Shown in pieces: positions 10,408 to 21,776 of a DNA stretch of 64,000 nucleotides. Under the pieces are notes generated by a model. It saw only the letters and a list, made by a program, of their open reading frames with translations, was not told the DNA's origin and ran no database searches. Made by a program: the position numbers and the translations under genes. Origin of the DNA: Saururus chinensis. Lineage: Eukaryota; Streptophyta; Magnoliopsida; Piperales; Saururaceae. The number at the start of each line of letters is the position of its first letter. Within the stretch, counting starts at the first letter, position 1. Location: contig CP141143.1 of the NCBI GenBank assembly GCA_035235625.1, forward strand, positions 36,317,178 to 36,381,177, written 5' to 3'.

Positions 10408-11860
10408 TGGTGGGGACTATTGTTGTCATTGAAGTACAAATAATTTTTTTTATTGAAGGTACTTGCATATAATAAGAACTAATATTTTTCTTATCTTCTT
10501 ATGTAGGATGAAGAATAAAACAATAAGCCTTTGAGTTAGTGTAAATTGAAAATTGCACTAGCGGGAAGGGTGAGGGCTAGGAGTAAATATCAAAAAAACC
10601 CCTACACAGACCCACAAAAAAAGAAAGGCCACTGAAAAGGATATAGATATGTGCCCTGAACCCCTAAAGGTTGATACCTCAACCATGAAGAAGGTGAAGA
10701 GCAATAAATAGCTTATGCTAAGCGAGGCTGCCCGACTGGATTTTACTAACCCAATTTCATTTGGGGCAATAGAGGAAGACAAGTTAAATAAGTTTTTAGA
10801 GAAAAGGTGCGAAGAAGTGAGTTCATTTGTTATTATTTCGAACAGGAACCTTTTAATTTTAATACTATTTACTTGGCATTGTATTTGATTTGAGGGTGGG
10901 CATTTGTAATAAGCAGATATGCAAACCTTGGGACCACTCTTATAACCCCAGCATTATTGAAGGGTTTACAAACCCTCAGAGATGGCTAGGAAATGAAGTA
11001 TGTGTATTGATTTATGTCGTTTTAATATACACTTGTAAGAGCTAAGGAAGGAATATGCATTAATTTAATGTGTTTTTGTTTCAATATACCATATTGATGT
11101 TTATGTGACACTCATGCGCAACAATAGGCCTCCATGGGTGAGGGACCAAACATTCCACTCAGTGCATTTCCTGGTAAGTCTTATCAATTTTATTAATACA
11201 CTAAACTATGAACTGTGAAATATATAACTATGAATAGGATAGTGGACAACTGTCAATAGGATAGGGAATAACTGTCAGGATGAAAGTTAATTTACTATAA
11301 TGTGTTTGCAGAGATCGCTTGTGAGTGACTGTAAGGATGCAATAGATAAGTGGATGGAATTCAAAGATGCACATGGCAAGCTGCCAGAGTTAGAGGAATG
11401 GGCCAACATGTGGACATCAATCCCAGACTCTTTGAAGAGCTTGTTGAGTGTCAAAGGAAAACTATTTTCCGAATTTTCACATCATTACTTCCCACTCAAT
11501 GTCAACAACAATCATTGGATTTTGGTGGTGCTCGTTATATGGGAAGCTGATATTCAGATTTTTGACCCTCTTTACTCGGGACAAGAGTTGGAAAAGTATG
11601 GCACTGTGGTGGGCAAGCTACAAGTCCTTATACCTCTAATCCTCTATAAGTTTGGATGGTTAGAGTCTGCCAAATGGTGGACGATGGATATTGTGGAGAT
11701 AGTAGGTCACCCCAAACAGGTTAACTGTGATGACTTTGGGGTTCTTGTATGCTTATACATGTGGTATTTGTCACATCAATATGCTTTTGACTTCACTGGT
11801 GAGGACGTGCCCCAGCTAAGGAAGTTACTTGCCTACTAGTGATGGACAAAAAAAGGGTTA
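10408..11860 (+). pseudogene. Ulp1/SENP (peptidase C48) protein of a MULE, 3' portion
   Basis: SUMO-protease-like domain of the kind carried by plant Kaonashi-type MULEs. Upstream exon-like pieces lie at about 10508-10815 and 10900-10995, with plausible splice sites but a stop near 10710. The protease domain reads openly from 11300 to 11839 (179 codons). The catalytic His is in NNNHWILV (near 11513) and the Asp in FDPLYS (near 11559). The nucleophile motif normally reads QxNxxDCG; here it is QVNCDDFG, so the catalytic Cys is replaced by Phe (TTT 11735-11737). A related fragment at 24575-24930 keeps the Cys. The domain length is usual, but the protein should lack peptidase activity. Its 5' part lies across the Athila insertion at 1178-2166. 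Confidence 0.8.
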
Positions 11861-12240
11861 CGGTATGAATTTAGTCAGTCATTAATTTTTTTTCTTAATG
11901 TTTAATTGAGGGTTTTACTAATGTAGCTGTTGAACCATTTTTTCAGAGGATGACAATAGCCTTCCAGAGACATAGAAGCAAGCATAAACCCTACCAAGTG
12001 TAAAAGCACAAACAGAACTTAATATATTTAATTATTCTTTGTCATAAAACTCGGTTCAATATTTTTGAATTAAAAATACTAAGAACACACATTGAGATAT
12101 TATTCTTTTATGGTGTATTTAGATGGATATTGTCTACATATGGTTATTTTATGGTGTATTAAAAATACTAACAATACACATTCAATTATTGTTCTTTTCC
12201 ATTTTCTATCACACAAATGAGCAATTTAGAGGAAAACCAT
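11861..12240. other. AT-rich MULE 3' flank
   Basis: Follows the Ulp1 frame. Noncoding; only AT-rich sequence with short repeated patches around AAAAATACTAA. No gene seen. Confidence 0.4.
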
Positions 12241-12284
12241 ATTAACATAATGGGATGCAACCTGGACATAGTATGCATCCAAAC

Positions 12285-12510
12285 GAAAATACTGGCAACT
12301 GGAAAACAGAAAGCTGGGAACTCGAAAACTGACAGCTCAGAATTGGAAAACTAATAGCTGGGAATTGGAAAACGGCAAGCTAGGAACTGGCAATCTAAAA
12401 GCTGGAACTAGAAAATGGCAAGATAGGAACTGGAAAACATAACACAGGGAAATGGAAAACCGCAAGCGGAGAAAATGGAAAATTGGAAAGTACAAAAGTC
12501 TACAGTAAAC
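12285..12510 (+). repeat. AACTGGAAAAC tandem-like array
   Basis: About 15 imperfect repeats of AACTGGAAAAC-type units, 13-22 bases apart. The motif recurs near or within all three MULE-related regions (13025-13110, 16805-17040 reversed, 23660-23990, 25430-25770), so it belongs to this MULE family. Confidence 0.75.
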
Positions 12511-12599
12511 TTGGAAAGACAATTTGTCCTTGTACACCTTTCATATCCACAAGAATATCTTTTCTCTTAACGTATTGTAGACATAATATAACTGATGTA

Positions 12600-12735
12600 G
12601 TTTTTTCCTGTTGAGATGTCATATGATGAAGGAGAGGATAGTTTGGTCAAAAGCCTTCACACATTTGCAAGTTCCTGCGTGAGCAAGTCTCCATCATATG
12701 ACAAACCGACAGGAAAAATCTTCACCGGTCGCTCA
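12600..12735. repeat. Abutting MULE ends (inverted repeat)
   Basis: 12605-12690 matches the right terminal repeat of the MULE at 26436-26525 in the same orientation. 12690-12735 matches the left terminal repeat at 23330-23380. The two halves form an inverted repeat (TTTTTCCTGT...ACAGGAAAAA). Read as the truncated right end of the Ulp1 MULE touching the truncated left end of the next MULE. Confidence 0.6.
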
Positions 12736-13125
12736 GTCTAGGAAAATGTCTTCATCTTCTCTAGTACGACTTCATCCTACGGTGGTTTTATCTCCAGTAA
12801 GGCTTCCTACCTAGGTCGGTTGATCTTTCAACCTACTTTTGTTTGCGCATTTGTTTCCTTCTTCACGACTTTTCGCTCAACGTATAGCTCCGTATAGTCC
12901 TTCCATGCAAAAGATTCATTCATGTGATTTGGGATGATGAGAAATGTGTCACTAGATGAAAAATGGTATTTTGGGTTGGTTATATATTAGTCATTACGTA
13001 GTTCATGATAATAAGATTTCTAGCTAACTAGACAACTGAAAATGGGAAACTGGAAATTTGGAAGACTGGATAACTGAAAATTAGAAAAGTAGACAACTGT
13101 ATTGCTGATATGATACAAGAAGAGC

Positions 13126-15890
13126 ATGGAAAGGGATACACAAAGTTGGTTGTGTGTTTGGGACATACATTGGGATGCAAGTTGTAGGAAATATAATTGC
13201 GACAATGCAAAATCAAAACTAATTGAAGTTCTATGCATGGTGACTTATGTTGCTCTCTTGGATATGTTGTACGAAGTTTGTAAATGGTCAAAGAAAGAGT
13301 ACTTATTAAAGTTAAGTTTTATATATCGTATTGCAGTGCCTATTGACCTACCACCTTCTCAAATAAATGATAATGGAAACTCTATATTGCTTCCTTTGAG
13401 CGAATAAGCTAAGATCGAATGGAATACCATTGATGATAACTAAAGTAAGAAAAGAGAATATTACTGAAGGGAATATTAGTGTCAAAGTACCAAAATGGCA
13501 TGAGGAGATGAGAAGAAACAGTGCAAAGTGGGAGGAGAATATAGGAAGAAGAAGGAGCCATGTGGGAGGAGAAGGGCACATTTTCTAGTGTACCATACAA
13601 CACAATTGTCAATCTTAGTTGTGATGAAGATAAACTCCAATTAGATGAAATATTTCATTTAGAAGAGGAGATTAGGATGAAGAAAACACAAACATTCCGA
13701 ATAGATATTGAGTCAAAAGCAACACTCGATGGCCTAGTACGTGTAAAGGAAGAGTTCGATATCAATTTAAGCATCAATGAGTATGTCCCAAACACGAATA
13801 TAGATGACTTTCAATTTGGTCAGGATCCTTATTTTGTTTCACCATCAACATATGAAGATGATCCTATAGGAGAGGAGAATAATGGTGCAGATGAACATGA
13901 TATGAGTGCTCCAACACCCGAAGATCAACCTTGTCCTAATGATGAAAGGTATAGAAAATATTGTGAATATATTTTGTTAAGTTTGTATGATGTATGTATA
14001 TGTATGAGACTATTGATACAAAATATATTGTGTAGATCAAATGGAAGCAACTGTAGTTAGCATCCACCTATTGACGAAGAAGTGGAAAACATAGATAGTC
14101 GAAAAAAATCAGTTCTAGTTCCAGTTGAAAGAAGGTAAGTTTGTTTTTTATTTTGGAAGTTTATTAGTTCCGCAGTTTTACAGTGTGGTAGTGTTTCAGT
14201 TTGGGAGTTTTTCTTTTGGCACTGTTTCAGTGTGTGGCAGTTATTCTTTTTGGCAAGGTTTACTTTTGGCAATTTTTAAGTTTGACACTATGTTAGTTTG
14301 GTAGTTTCTAGTTTAATAATTTACACTTATAATTTTTAGGAAGAATAAGAGATTGATACTTGTTGAAGAACCCCAAGTTTGACTTACAAAATGGACATTA
14401 TTGGGGAGGATCCCTATGTAAATAATGACTTTGGTGTTCAATTAGCGAAGGTCTATGATCGAGAATCGATAGAAATTGGTTAACAGTTCAAGGACAAAGC
14501 CATGCTTCAACTTCACCTTCACAACATAGCCATGTACACCAAGTTTCAGTTTATGGTTATATATTTAAATAAATCAAGGTATACAATCAGATGTGTTGTT
14601 GAGGATTGGCCGTGGAGACTACATGCCTCAAAAATTAGTGGATGTTTCATGTTCAAAGTGAAGGAAATGAATTCAGTATATACATGTTCGAAGGGATTAC
14701 TTGGTGAAGATCATTGTCAAGCAAAAAGTGGGATTATCACTGATGCTATATACAATCGTATGGAGGGACGTGGGTCTTACACACCAGACGATATAAAAAA
14801 AGATATTAATGTCAAGTATGGAGTTTCCATAAGTTATTGTAAGGCTTGGAAGGCTAAAGAGGTTGATGTGGAGAAGTTGAAGGGAACGTTTGAGGAGTCT
14901 TATGCGGACCTTCTAGCATATCTACACCAATTGGAAAGGATGAATCCAGGGACTACCACAAATATCCAATACGACATTAGAGACAAATCTTTCCAAAGGT
15001 ATTTCGTATTATTTGGGGTGTGGTTTGAGAATTTCAAAGAGGCACATGCGCAAGGTAATTGCCATAGACGACACACATTTAAAAGGACAGTACAGAGGAA
15101 TCTTATTTGTGGCATTAACTTTGGATGGTGACAATTACTTATACCCCATTGCATTGGGGATAGGAGAATCAAAAAACAACGACCCATGGGAGTGGATCCT
15201 TAAACTTCTGAAGCATGTCTTGGGCCACATTGAAGGTCTGGTTATCATATCTGATAGAAACCGTTCAATCATTTCACAGGTTAAAAAAGTATTTCCCGAC
15301 TGTGTACATGGGTATTGTGCTTATCATGTGTAGTCTAATATGCATACAAAATTCAAAGATCCAGGCCTCTCCCCCCACTTCTACATTGCAGTAAAGACAA
15401 ATCGGCTACAGGTATTTGACAAACAAATGACCATCATACAACGGATTAATCCAGATGCACAGAAGTGGTTTATGGATGTAGGTGTAGCAAAATGGGCAAA
15501 TGTACACTTTCCCGGGAAGAGGTATAATGTTGTGACTTCTAATGCATGTGAGAGTTTTAACTCCATGATTAAAGAGCATCAGAAATATCCAATTTTAGCC
15601 ATATTAGAGGGTATATGCTCAAAGATGCAAGATATGTGATATCAACGTATTACATGTGTAGGGAAGTGGACTGGTAAATTAACCTTGTGGGCAGAAAATG
15701 AGATTGAGGCAATGGCTAAAGAAGCACGTGCACTTGCATGGTATCCTATCAGTGCACATGAGTTTTATACGAAGTCGTATCCATATGATGGTAAAGTTGA
15801 TTCGGAAGCTGGGACATGCACCTGTGGGAAATTCCAGGCCATGGGTCTACCATGTGAACGTGCACTGGTTGCATGCTCAAAATGACACAT
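13126..15890 (+). pseudogene. mudrA-like MULE transposase (decayed)
   Basis: Multi-exon remnant. N-terminal exon 13126-13404 (VWDIHWDAS); acidic exon about 13560-13950; a short exon about 14040-14135; then the long transposase region from about 14500. That region holds the Mutator DNA-binding block (WPWRLHAS), the MULE catalytic domain with the first Asp in IDDTHLKGQYRG (about 15062), the second in ISDRNRSI (about 15250), CAYHV, and the Glu in ACESFNSMI (about 15545), and a SWIM zinc finger (CTCGKFQAMGLPC, 15817-15855). Damage: frameshift near 15045, TAG at 15331 replacing a likely Gln, and the last SWIM ligand His replaced by Arg (CGT 15859-15861). Family role: cut-and-paste transposition. 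This copy is inactive. Confidence 0.85.
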
Positions 15891-16224
15891 TGATTATCAT
15901 GCATATTGTTCACCATTTTACAGGGCTAATACATATAAGGAGGTTCACAAGTGCGGCATATACCCTGTTGCCAGTTTTCCAATTTCCAGCTAAGTCCATC
16001 ATTTCATCTCTTTATGAGATAGAAAATTTGCACATTTGTGTGATAGAAAATGGAAATGACCAAGAACTGAAATTCTTGTATTAATATTTTTAATACAACA
16101 TAAGACAACCATCTAAACAAAATTCAAAAACATTGAACTGAGTTTTCTGACAGCGAAGATAGTTGAAAAACATTCAGTTCCGTTTACAGAGAAGATAAAT
16201 TTCATAATTCTACTTTGGTCGCTA

Positions 16225-16590
16225 GGAGAACTAAGCATAGATGAAGTCTATCTTCGGAGCACCAAGAAGCCTAGATATCTAGTTCAGCGCAGCTATCATG
16301 CAATTAACTAGGGGATCACAATAGGCAGGGCACGTCTCAATTGGGGATCTTCCTCGCTGACATCAGCGAGAATGACCTATACCAATTCCTGTCACTGCAC
16401 CATATTTTTATGTTGTGCTAAGAGAAATTGTCATAGACTAATCAGCTGTCATATGTGAGGAAGATCCTCGATTAAGACGTGCCCCACCTACTGTGATCCC
16501 CCCCGTTGATCACATGATAGCTTAGCTAAGCTGATGTCTAGGCTTCCTGGAGCTCCAAAGTTAAACTGCATCTATGCTTAGTTCTCTGTC
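16225..16590. repeat. Foldback (inverted) repeat, MITE-like
   Basis: Arms of about 130 bases (16225-16362 and 16455-16590) are imperfect reverse complements around a ~90-base loop. Shared blocks include GAACTAAGCATAGATG, AAGCCTAGA, CTATCATG, GGGGATCACA and GGCACGTCT. It sits within the MULE's 3' part. Could be a small nested MITE; no clear target duplication. Confidence 0.7.
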
Positions 16591-16804
16591 TTAGGAAGGG
16601 CATTGTCATGCTCTTCATATAGCTTTTTCAAGAGTGTCCCCTTTCTAATTTTTTTTCTTGCAGCCTTTGACATTTTCTATACAAAGATGTTAAATTAATA
16701 ATCAATCAAAAGGGAATATACATGTATTATATAATCAAGCTATTAATATATGAAAAAGATAATGCCTAAAAAAATAAATTATTGCTCACTAATCAAGCTC
16801 TTTA

Positions 16805-17040
16805 TTATCCAATTTTCCAGTTTTATGATTTTCCAGTGTTATAGTTTTCCTGTTTTATAGTTTTCCAGTTGTAGGTGGAATTCCTAGTATATAGTTTTCC
16901 AGTTTTATATGTTTCCAGTTATTCAGTTTCATACTTTTTCACTTATTTTACGGCAAATGACCAGTAAAATTTCTATCAATTTCCAATTTTTCAGTTCTAT
17001 AGTTTTCCAATTTTGTAGTTATTCAGTTCATAGTTGCATA
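16805..17040 (-). repeat. TTTTCCAGTT array (reverse of the AACTGGAAAA motif)
   Basis: Roughly a dozen copies of TTTTCCAGTT or ATAGTTTTCCAGTT, the reverse complement of the motif at 12285-12510 and 13025-13110. The polarity change across the transposase gene makes the arrays look like degenerate inverted subterminal repeats. Confidence 0.7.
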
Positions 17041-17369
17041 TTAATATTTATCATACAATTTTACCACAGTGGTCAATTTGAGACTAATTCATGCCTACTC
17101 ATCCAAAAAATAAAAACATTAATAATTACGTACTAATCACAACAAGCAATTTGTAACAACTTAATGCTTTATTGTCAATAAAATCTATATTTTTGTTATT
17201 ATGTGACAGTCACAATAATATGAGAACTATAGGCACAAACCAAATGATGAAATTTGTTTAATATTTATGTCAACAATCATATGTGGGACATGCAGGCAAT
17301 ATCCAATGACTATCATTAGCAAATATATCAATTTTGTTAAAAAAATACCTTCAGATGAGGGGTGTGAGG

Positions 17370-17607
17370 GCAAGGGCGAGATAAGGCAGTGCAGTTGAGA
17401 GCGAAGTCGAGATGAGGGCAATGAGGGCGAGATGAGGTCAGTGAGGGAGAAATGACGGCAGTGAGGGCGAGATGAGGGCAGTGAGGCCGGCAATTCCTCC
17501 CGAGTCCGAGATGAGGGCAATTCCTCCCAAGGCTGAGATGAGGGCAATTCCTCCCAAGGCCGAGATGAGGGCAATTCTTCCCGAGGCCCAGATGAGGGCA
17601 ATGAGGG
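17370..17607. repeat. 27-bp minisatellite (GAGATGAGGGCAATTCCTCC unit)
   Basis: Direct repeats beginning GAGATGAGGGCA, with at least four near-identical 27-base units at about 17500-17600 and shorter variants before. 27 is a multiple of three, so both strands stay open, but the frames look like artefacts. The LTR insertion at 17608 landed in this array, and the array's GAGGG was duplicated. Confidence 0.75.
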
Positions 17608-20600
17608 TGTCACGACCCGGATTTTTAAAACCTTTTTTACAATAAAGGACACCTTTTTTCTTTCTTAAACACAAAATAAACCTTTCGATTAAATATCCAG
17701 GTCATGATAACTGGGGTTCACAAATACGAATATCAAATCATATGATATTATTTAACGTCCGAAAATTCATAAAGACCAGCTCATCCATCTAAGTACAAGT
17801 CTGTCACCCATCTGAAAATAAATAACAAGTTGACTCTCACGCTTAAGGTACACTTACGTATCGGAGTTGCAAAAATGTGAAAACCTCTTGTGCTCGCCTG
17901 CCTTGGTCTCACTTGTGGTCACCTGGAGAATCTGCAACATAGCAAACCAAACAATAACCACAACCACAATGGAGCATCTCCGCCTACAGGAGAAGAGCTT
18001 CCAAAGGACAAAAGGTTTTATTAATATTTTTTAGATCAGGCCAACATCACCCAATGTTAGTTGCCTACGTACTCATCAGACAACATCTCCAATGTTTCCA
18101 ACAAGATCGGATCCAGAAGTAGTTCTGCCTAATGCTACACTATACTAAGAAGCATAGCATCACACATGCAATGCTTAAGTATTTTCAAGCAACCTACATT
18201 TTATGCAAGTCCTTTAATTGTTCCACTTATCTAATTAACAAGCAATATCAAATAATGTTATTAGTTATCTCTCGAACCATTGTTCAATAATTAACACTAA
18301 CCCATCTGTATTCACTTAGAGACAACTCGCCCATCGAGAAATCTCCAAACACAAGACTCCAACATGCAGAACATCAATATACAATGGCACATGTAAGGTA
18401 ATATACAGAGCATTGAATATAACATAACTCAGAAACATGGTCTGACCTTTAACTAATAAAGACCAACACAATGCACAAGACAATGGACACCGTTTAGGAA
18501 ACAATGCACTAATTGTTGCCTGAAAAATACCGACTCCCGCTCAAAGGAGTAATTGTATGCTAACAGAAATCCTAGCATCTCTATAGATCCACTTGGATCA
18601 GCCATGGGTCTAGAGATGTAGGTACCAGCTGTGCTCATGGACACACTGGCCGGAGGTAGATGAGCCTTCCATGATGCTCAAAAACCTGGTTTGCGCATTT
18701 GCAAGGATCCATCGTCCCAAAGAAACAGATACCGCCATGGCTATTATCAGAAATCCTAGCATCTCTAGAGATCCACTTAGATCAGCCATGGGCCTAGAGA
18801 TGTAGGTACTAGCTGTGCTCATGGACACACTGGCCGGAGGTAGATGAGCCTTCCATGATGCTCAAAAACCTGGGTTGCGCATTTGCAGGGATCCATTGTC
18901 CTGAAGAAACGGAGACCAAGAAGGTCTAAATATCCGCCATGGCTATTACTGTGAGCTTAAACTTTGACTCCAAAAATATCCCATTACCACCCTCAGTTCA
19001 ATAACCAAGGTAAAATTCTATGTCAGGGCCCCATTCACTCCATGAACTGGTCTCAACCCTAAATAGGGTATTTTAGTCATTATCTTGCTTAGGTGTTCTA
19101 TCCCCAATCCAAAGACAACCAAAATCTCTTAATTATTCTTTATTAACCTTAAGTTACTAATAGAACTTAAAACATCAATAATAAAAGCGTACATCATCAT
19201 AATCAACATAAATAGCGTGTATTCACACCAATGCATAAATAATGAATAAGGGCCCATTGCACTCATTTGCAAGGCTAGGGCTCAGTGAATTCATGCCCGA
19301 AAGTGTAGATAACTCTAACGCTTCCCGCGAGTTACATATATAACACTCTAGTCGATCGATGTACTCGATTGCAGACACGTTTAATACACTACCAAACTCT
19401 GAGAATTAGGGTTCTACCCCTATTTTCCCATGACACTACGACCTGTCGAGGTCTTCATGTCACTTGCTGGTCACACCCTTTTCTTTTGAAGTCATTTAAC
19501 ATCATTCTAGGGCACCATAATGCTCGATTGCTAGGTTATCCGTTTTAGCGGAAATAGAACATACTACCCCCTAAGGGCATTAGGGTAATTTTACCACTTG
19601 GGGTACACCCCCTCCCTTGGGCCATTTGGTCATCTCACTGCCCATTTATTTATTTTAAGTTATAATCCTCTCAGGAGACTCCACTCTCAAACTAACCTGC
19701 ACTTCCATTCACATGAATGTGGGCGGGTTCGCTCAAAGGGTATTTCTGTCATTTGGTTTAAGGCCTTAATGACATCCAATGGGTCCAAAATTAGGGACAA
19801 GGGTACTACTTGACATTATGGACTTTGTGTAATTTTTCTGACATGTGACGGGGTTGTAAACCCCTTTAACCGACCCAGGTTGTCTTAATGGTTTATGATA
19901 AAAGCAAAATACTCAATTAACTGCTCACTGGGATTTTTATTCACTGTGAGATTTGGTCTATACTTAATTTACTTATTAAACTCTCACGGAGAATTTTCTC
20001 AATTTTTAGCCCAACTCATAGGCCCTTGAACCGGAGCCCCGAAGTTGGGTAAATGGTTTTCACAAGATGATTTAACTATCAGGGGTAAAAAGGTCATTTT
20101 ATAGTCATTGGGATTTTTTCCGGGTATGAAACTTGGTAAGAATACTCCCAAACTTCTTGGAGTCCATGAGTAATTTTATTGAATTTTTTTCAAAGTCTAA
20201 ATCCTACTAAACCGGACCCGGTTCAGTGGGAGTTATTTGTTTTTATTAAAACTAACCCAGGCTGGGTTTGCAGTTCCCGCCCGGAATGGGCCGGACCCGC
20301 AGACCCGCCTGCGGGTCGTCTTCCCCATCGAGACGTCTGCAGGGCTGCGGGTGGTGGCTGGATCGAGTCCAACTACCGCCAGCCTGACCCTCTAGCCACC
20401 GGCCTGGCAATCTCATCAACAGCGGAAGACTTCCACCGGAGCAAGGCGACCGGATATGTAACCGACGACCGAAACGACGCCGATCTAAAACTTTTACTGA
20501 GACGGCCAAATTTCTGACTGCCAGCAGGCACCACGGCCGCCATGAGCAGGAGCAAGGCTGGCCCTGGTCAGATCGCCTCCAAGTGGCAAATCTGACGGGC

Positions 20601-21453
20601 CCAGCCTTGCTATTGTCCAGTGGCCGCCAACTGCCGTCGAAACCACCTGGTTTTGCTCACTCCTGCCTACGAGCAGAACCGCCGGTGGGTGCAACGGTGG
20701 TCACGAACGGAGTCAGGGGCAGGGCCTGTTCGATTCGCTGTTGTGCGGCAAATCTCAGGGACCCAGTCCCCTGCCGCCGGTAGGCGGTGCTTGCCGGTCG
20801 GAGCCCAAATCCGGTCAGGGGCAACCGGCTAGTTCTTTGTAGTTAATTAAAGGATTATGCTCTAATTAAGAAATTGAAACAATTACATGCCTAAGCCTCT
20901 TAATCACACAAGATAATCAAATATATACGATGATCCTACCTTGATTGCCGATTTGCCGTCGATCTACCATCATTGGAGCCTTGCCAGAGCTTCACCGTTT
21001 ACCCCATTCTCTCCTCCGATCGGGCAAAGACCCCCCAAATTATGTAATAAGAAGGCCTTTTATAAGCATTAGGATTAAGATTCCTAACCCCTCTAAAATT
21101 TGGGTAATCCTCCCTAGTTAGGCCACTTATTGGGACCTTAAAAGTTAATTTCGGAATTATAAACAACCGGGCCCGCAAAATGACTTAAACAGGCTAAATA
21201 CAGTCTAAATCAGGTAAACGGGTCCTGCACGATATATTCAACTTCAAACAGTCGTATCTCTCTCATCCGGACTCCGATTTATGCGTTCTTGGTGGCATTT
21301 CGAAGCTCTTTCTGTCTACTTTCTATTAGAATTAGTTTCAGCCCAAAATTCTTTATAAAGAGAAAGTTATTCTAATAAGAATGTCAATGGGTCAAAATGC
21401 CCTATTTTCTATGTATTTAAAATTTAAAACTCAGGAAAATTAGAGATATTACA
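17608..21453. mobile_element. Probable solo LTR (TGTCACGACC...GATATTACA)
   Basis: Begins TGTCACGACCCGG and ends GAGATATTACA, the TG...CA ends typical of large plant gypsy LTRs. It is flanked by a perfect 5-base duplication GAGGG (17603-17607 and 21454-21458). No gag, pol or primer site is seen in its 3846 bases, and no second LTR copy, so a solo LTR left by recombination between two LTRs fits best. The size would suit a Tat-type lineage. A GC-rich part lies at about 20230-20830, perhaps the LTR promoter region. Frames there (for example 20179-20517) match nothing I know. Confidence 0.7.
18564..18940. repeat. 184-bp tandem duplication inside the solo LTR
   Basis: Two head-to-tail copies starting CAGAAATCCTAGCATCTCT at 18564 and 18748. 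They share GGACACACTGGCCGGAGGTA and differ at scattered bases, so the duplication is not very recent. Confidence 0.85.
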
Positions 21454-21458
21454 GAGGG

Positions 21459-21740
21459 AGATAGATAAAGTCGAAAATGACAAAAAGAAGCGAGAGTGAC
21501 TAATAAATACTCTCCTAGTCATGGTAGCGAGAGAGACAAAGAGATATACCATTCACCAAGGAGTCTACTTTGAGGAGGGTACTCACCTTTGGGGAGGATA
21601 TTTTAGTCAAAAGCACTCTCACGTATACAAGTTCTCACAAAAAACAAGTCTACTTTGATAAATTTTAAAAACGTATTCACATTTCGATTATTTAACTAAA
21701 GTAAAATTCTACGCTAGTCAATTCTACAAAAAAGAATTAT
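21459..21740. repeat. Right terminal region of the transposase MULE
   Basis: Resumes directly after the GAGGG duplication. It shares AGTCAAAAGC, CAAGTTC and AAGTCTACTTTG with the MULE ends at 12640-12690 and 26470-26520. On the minus strand AGAATTGAC followed by TTTACTTTAGTTAAATAATCG parallels 23186-23222. Confidence 0.6.
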
Positions 21741-21776
21741 TTCATATTAATTACTAAATTTGGCTAATTTAAGCGG

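Larger units (their letters stand above)
12690..21740 (+). mobile_element. MULE with mudrA-type transposase, split by a solo LTR
   Basis: The left end (12690-13110) is related to the left arm of the MULE at 23185. Then come the transposase remains (13126-15890), a foldback repeat, reversed AACTGGAAAA motifs and a minisatellite. The right end (21459-21740) is related to the other MULE ends, including TTACTTT.GTCAAATAA.CG on the minus strand. A 3.85-kb LTR insertion at 17608-21453 separates the right end from the body. Outer limits are approximate and no 9-base target duplication was found. Confidence 0.65.

Noticed and set aside
16225..16590. microRNA gene
   Set aside because: The foldback is long with many mismatches and lies in a transposon; a MITE-like repeat is more likely without small-RNA data.
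17227..17674. Minus-strand repeat proteins over the 27-bp minisatellite
   Set aside because: Frames follow the 27-base period and extend into the unrelated LTR start.
20179..20832. Overlapping frames in the GC-rich part of the solo LTR
   Set aside because: No known domain, both strands open, and located inside an LTR bounded by a target duplication.
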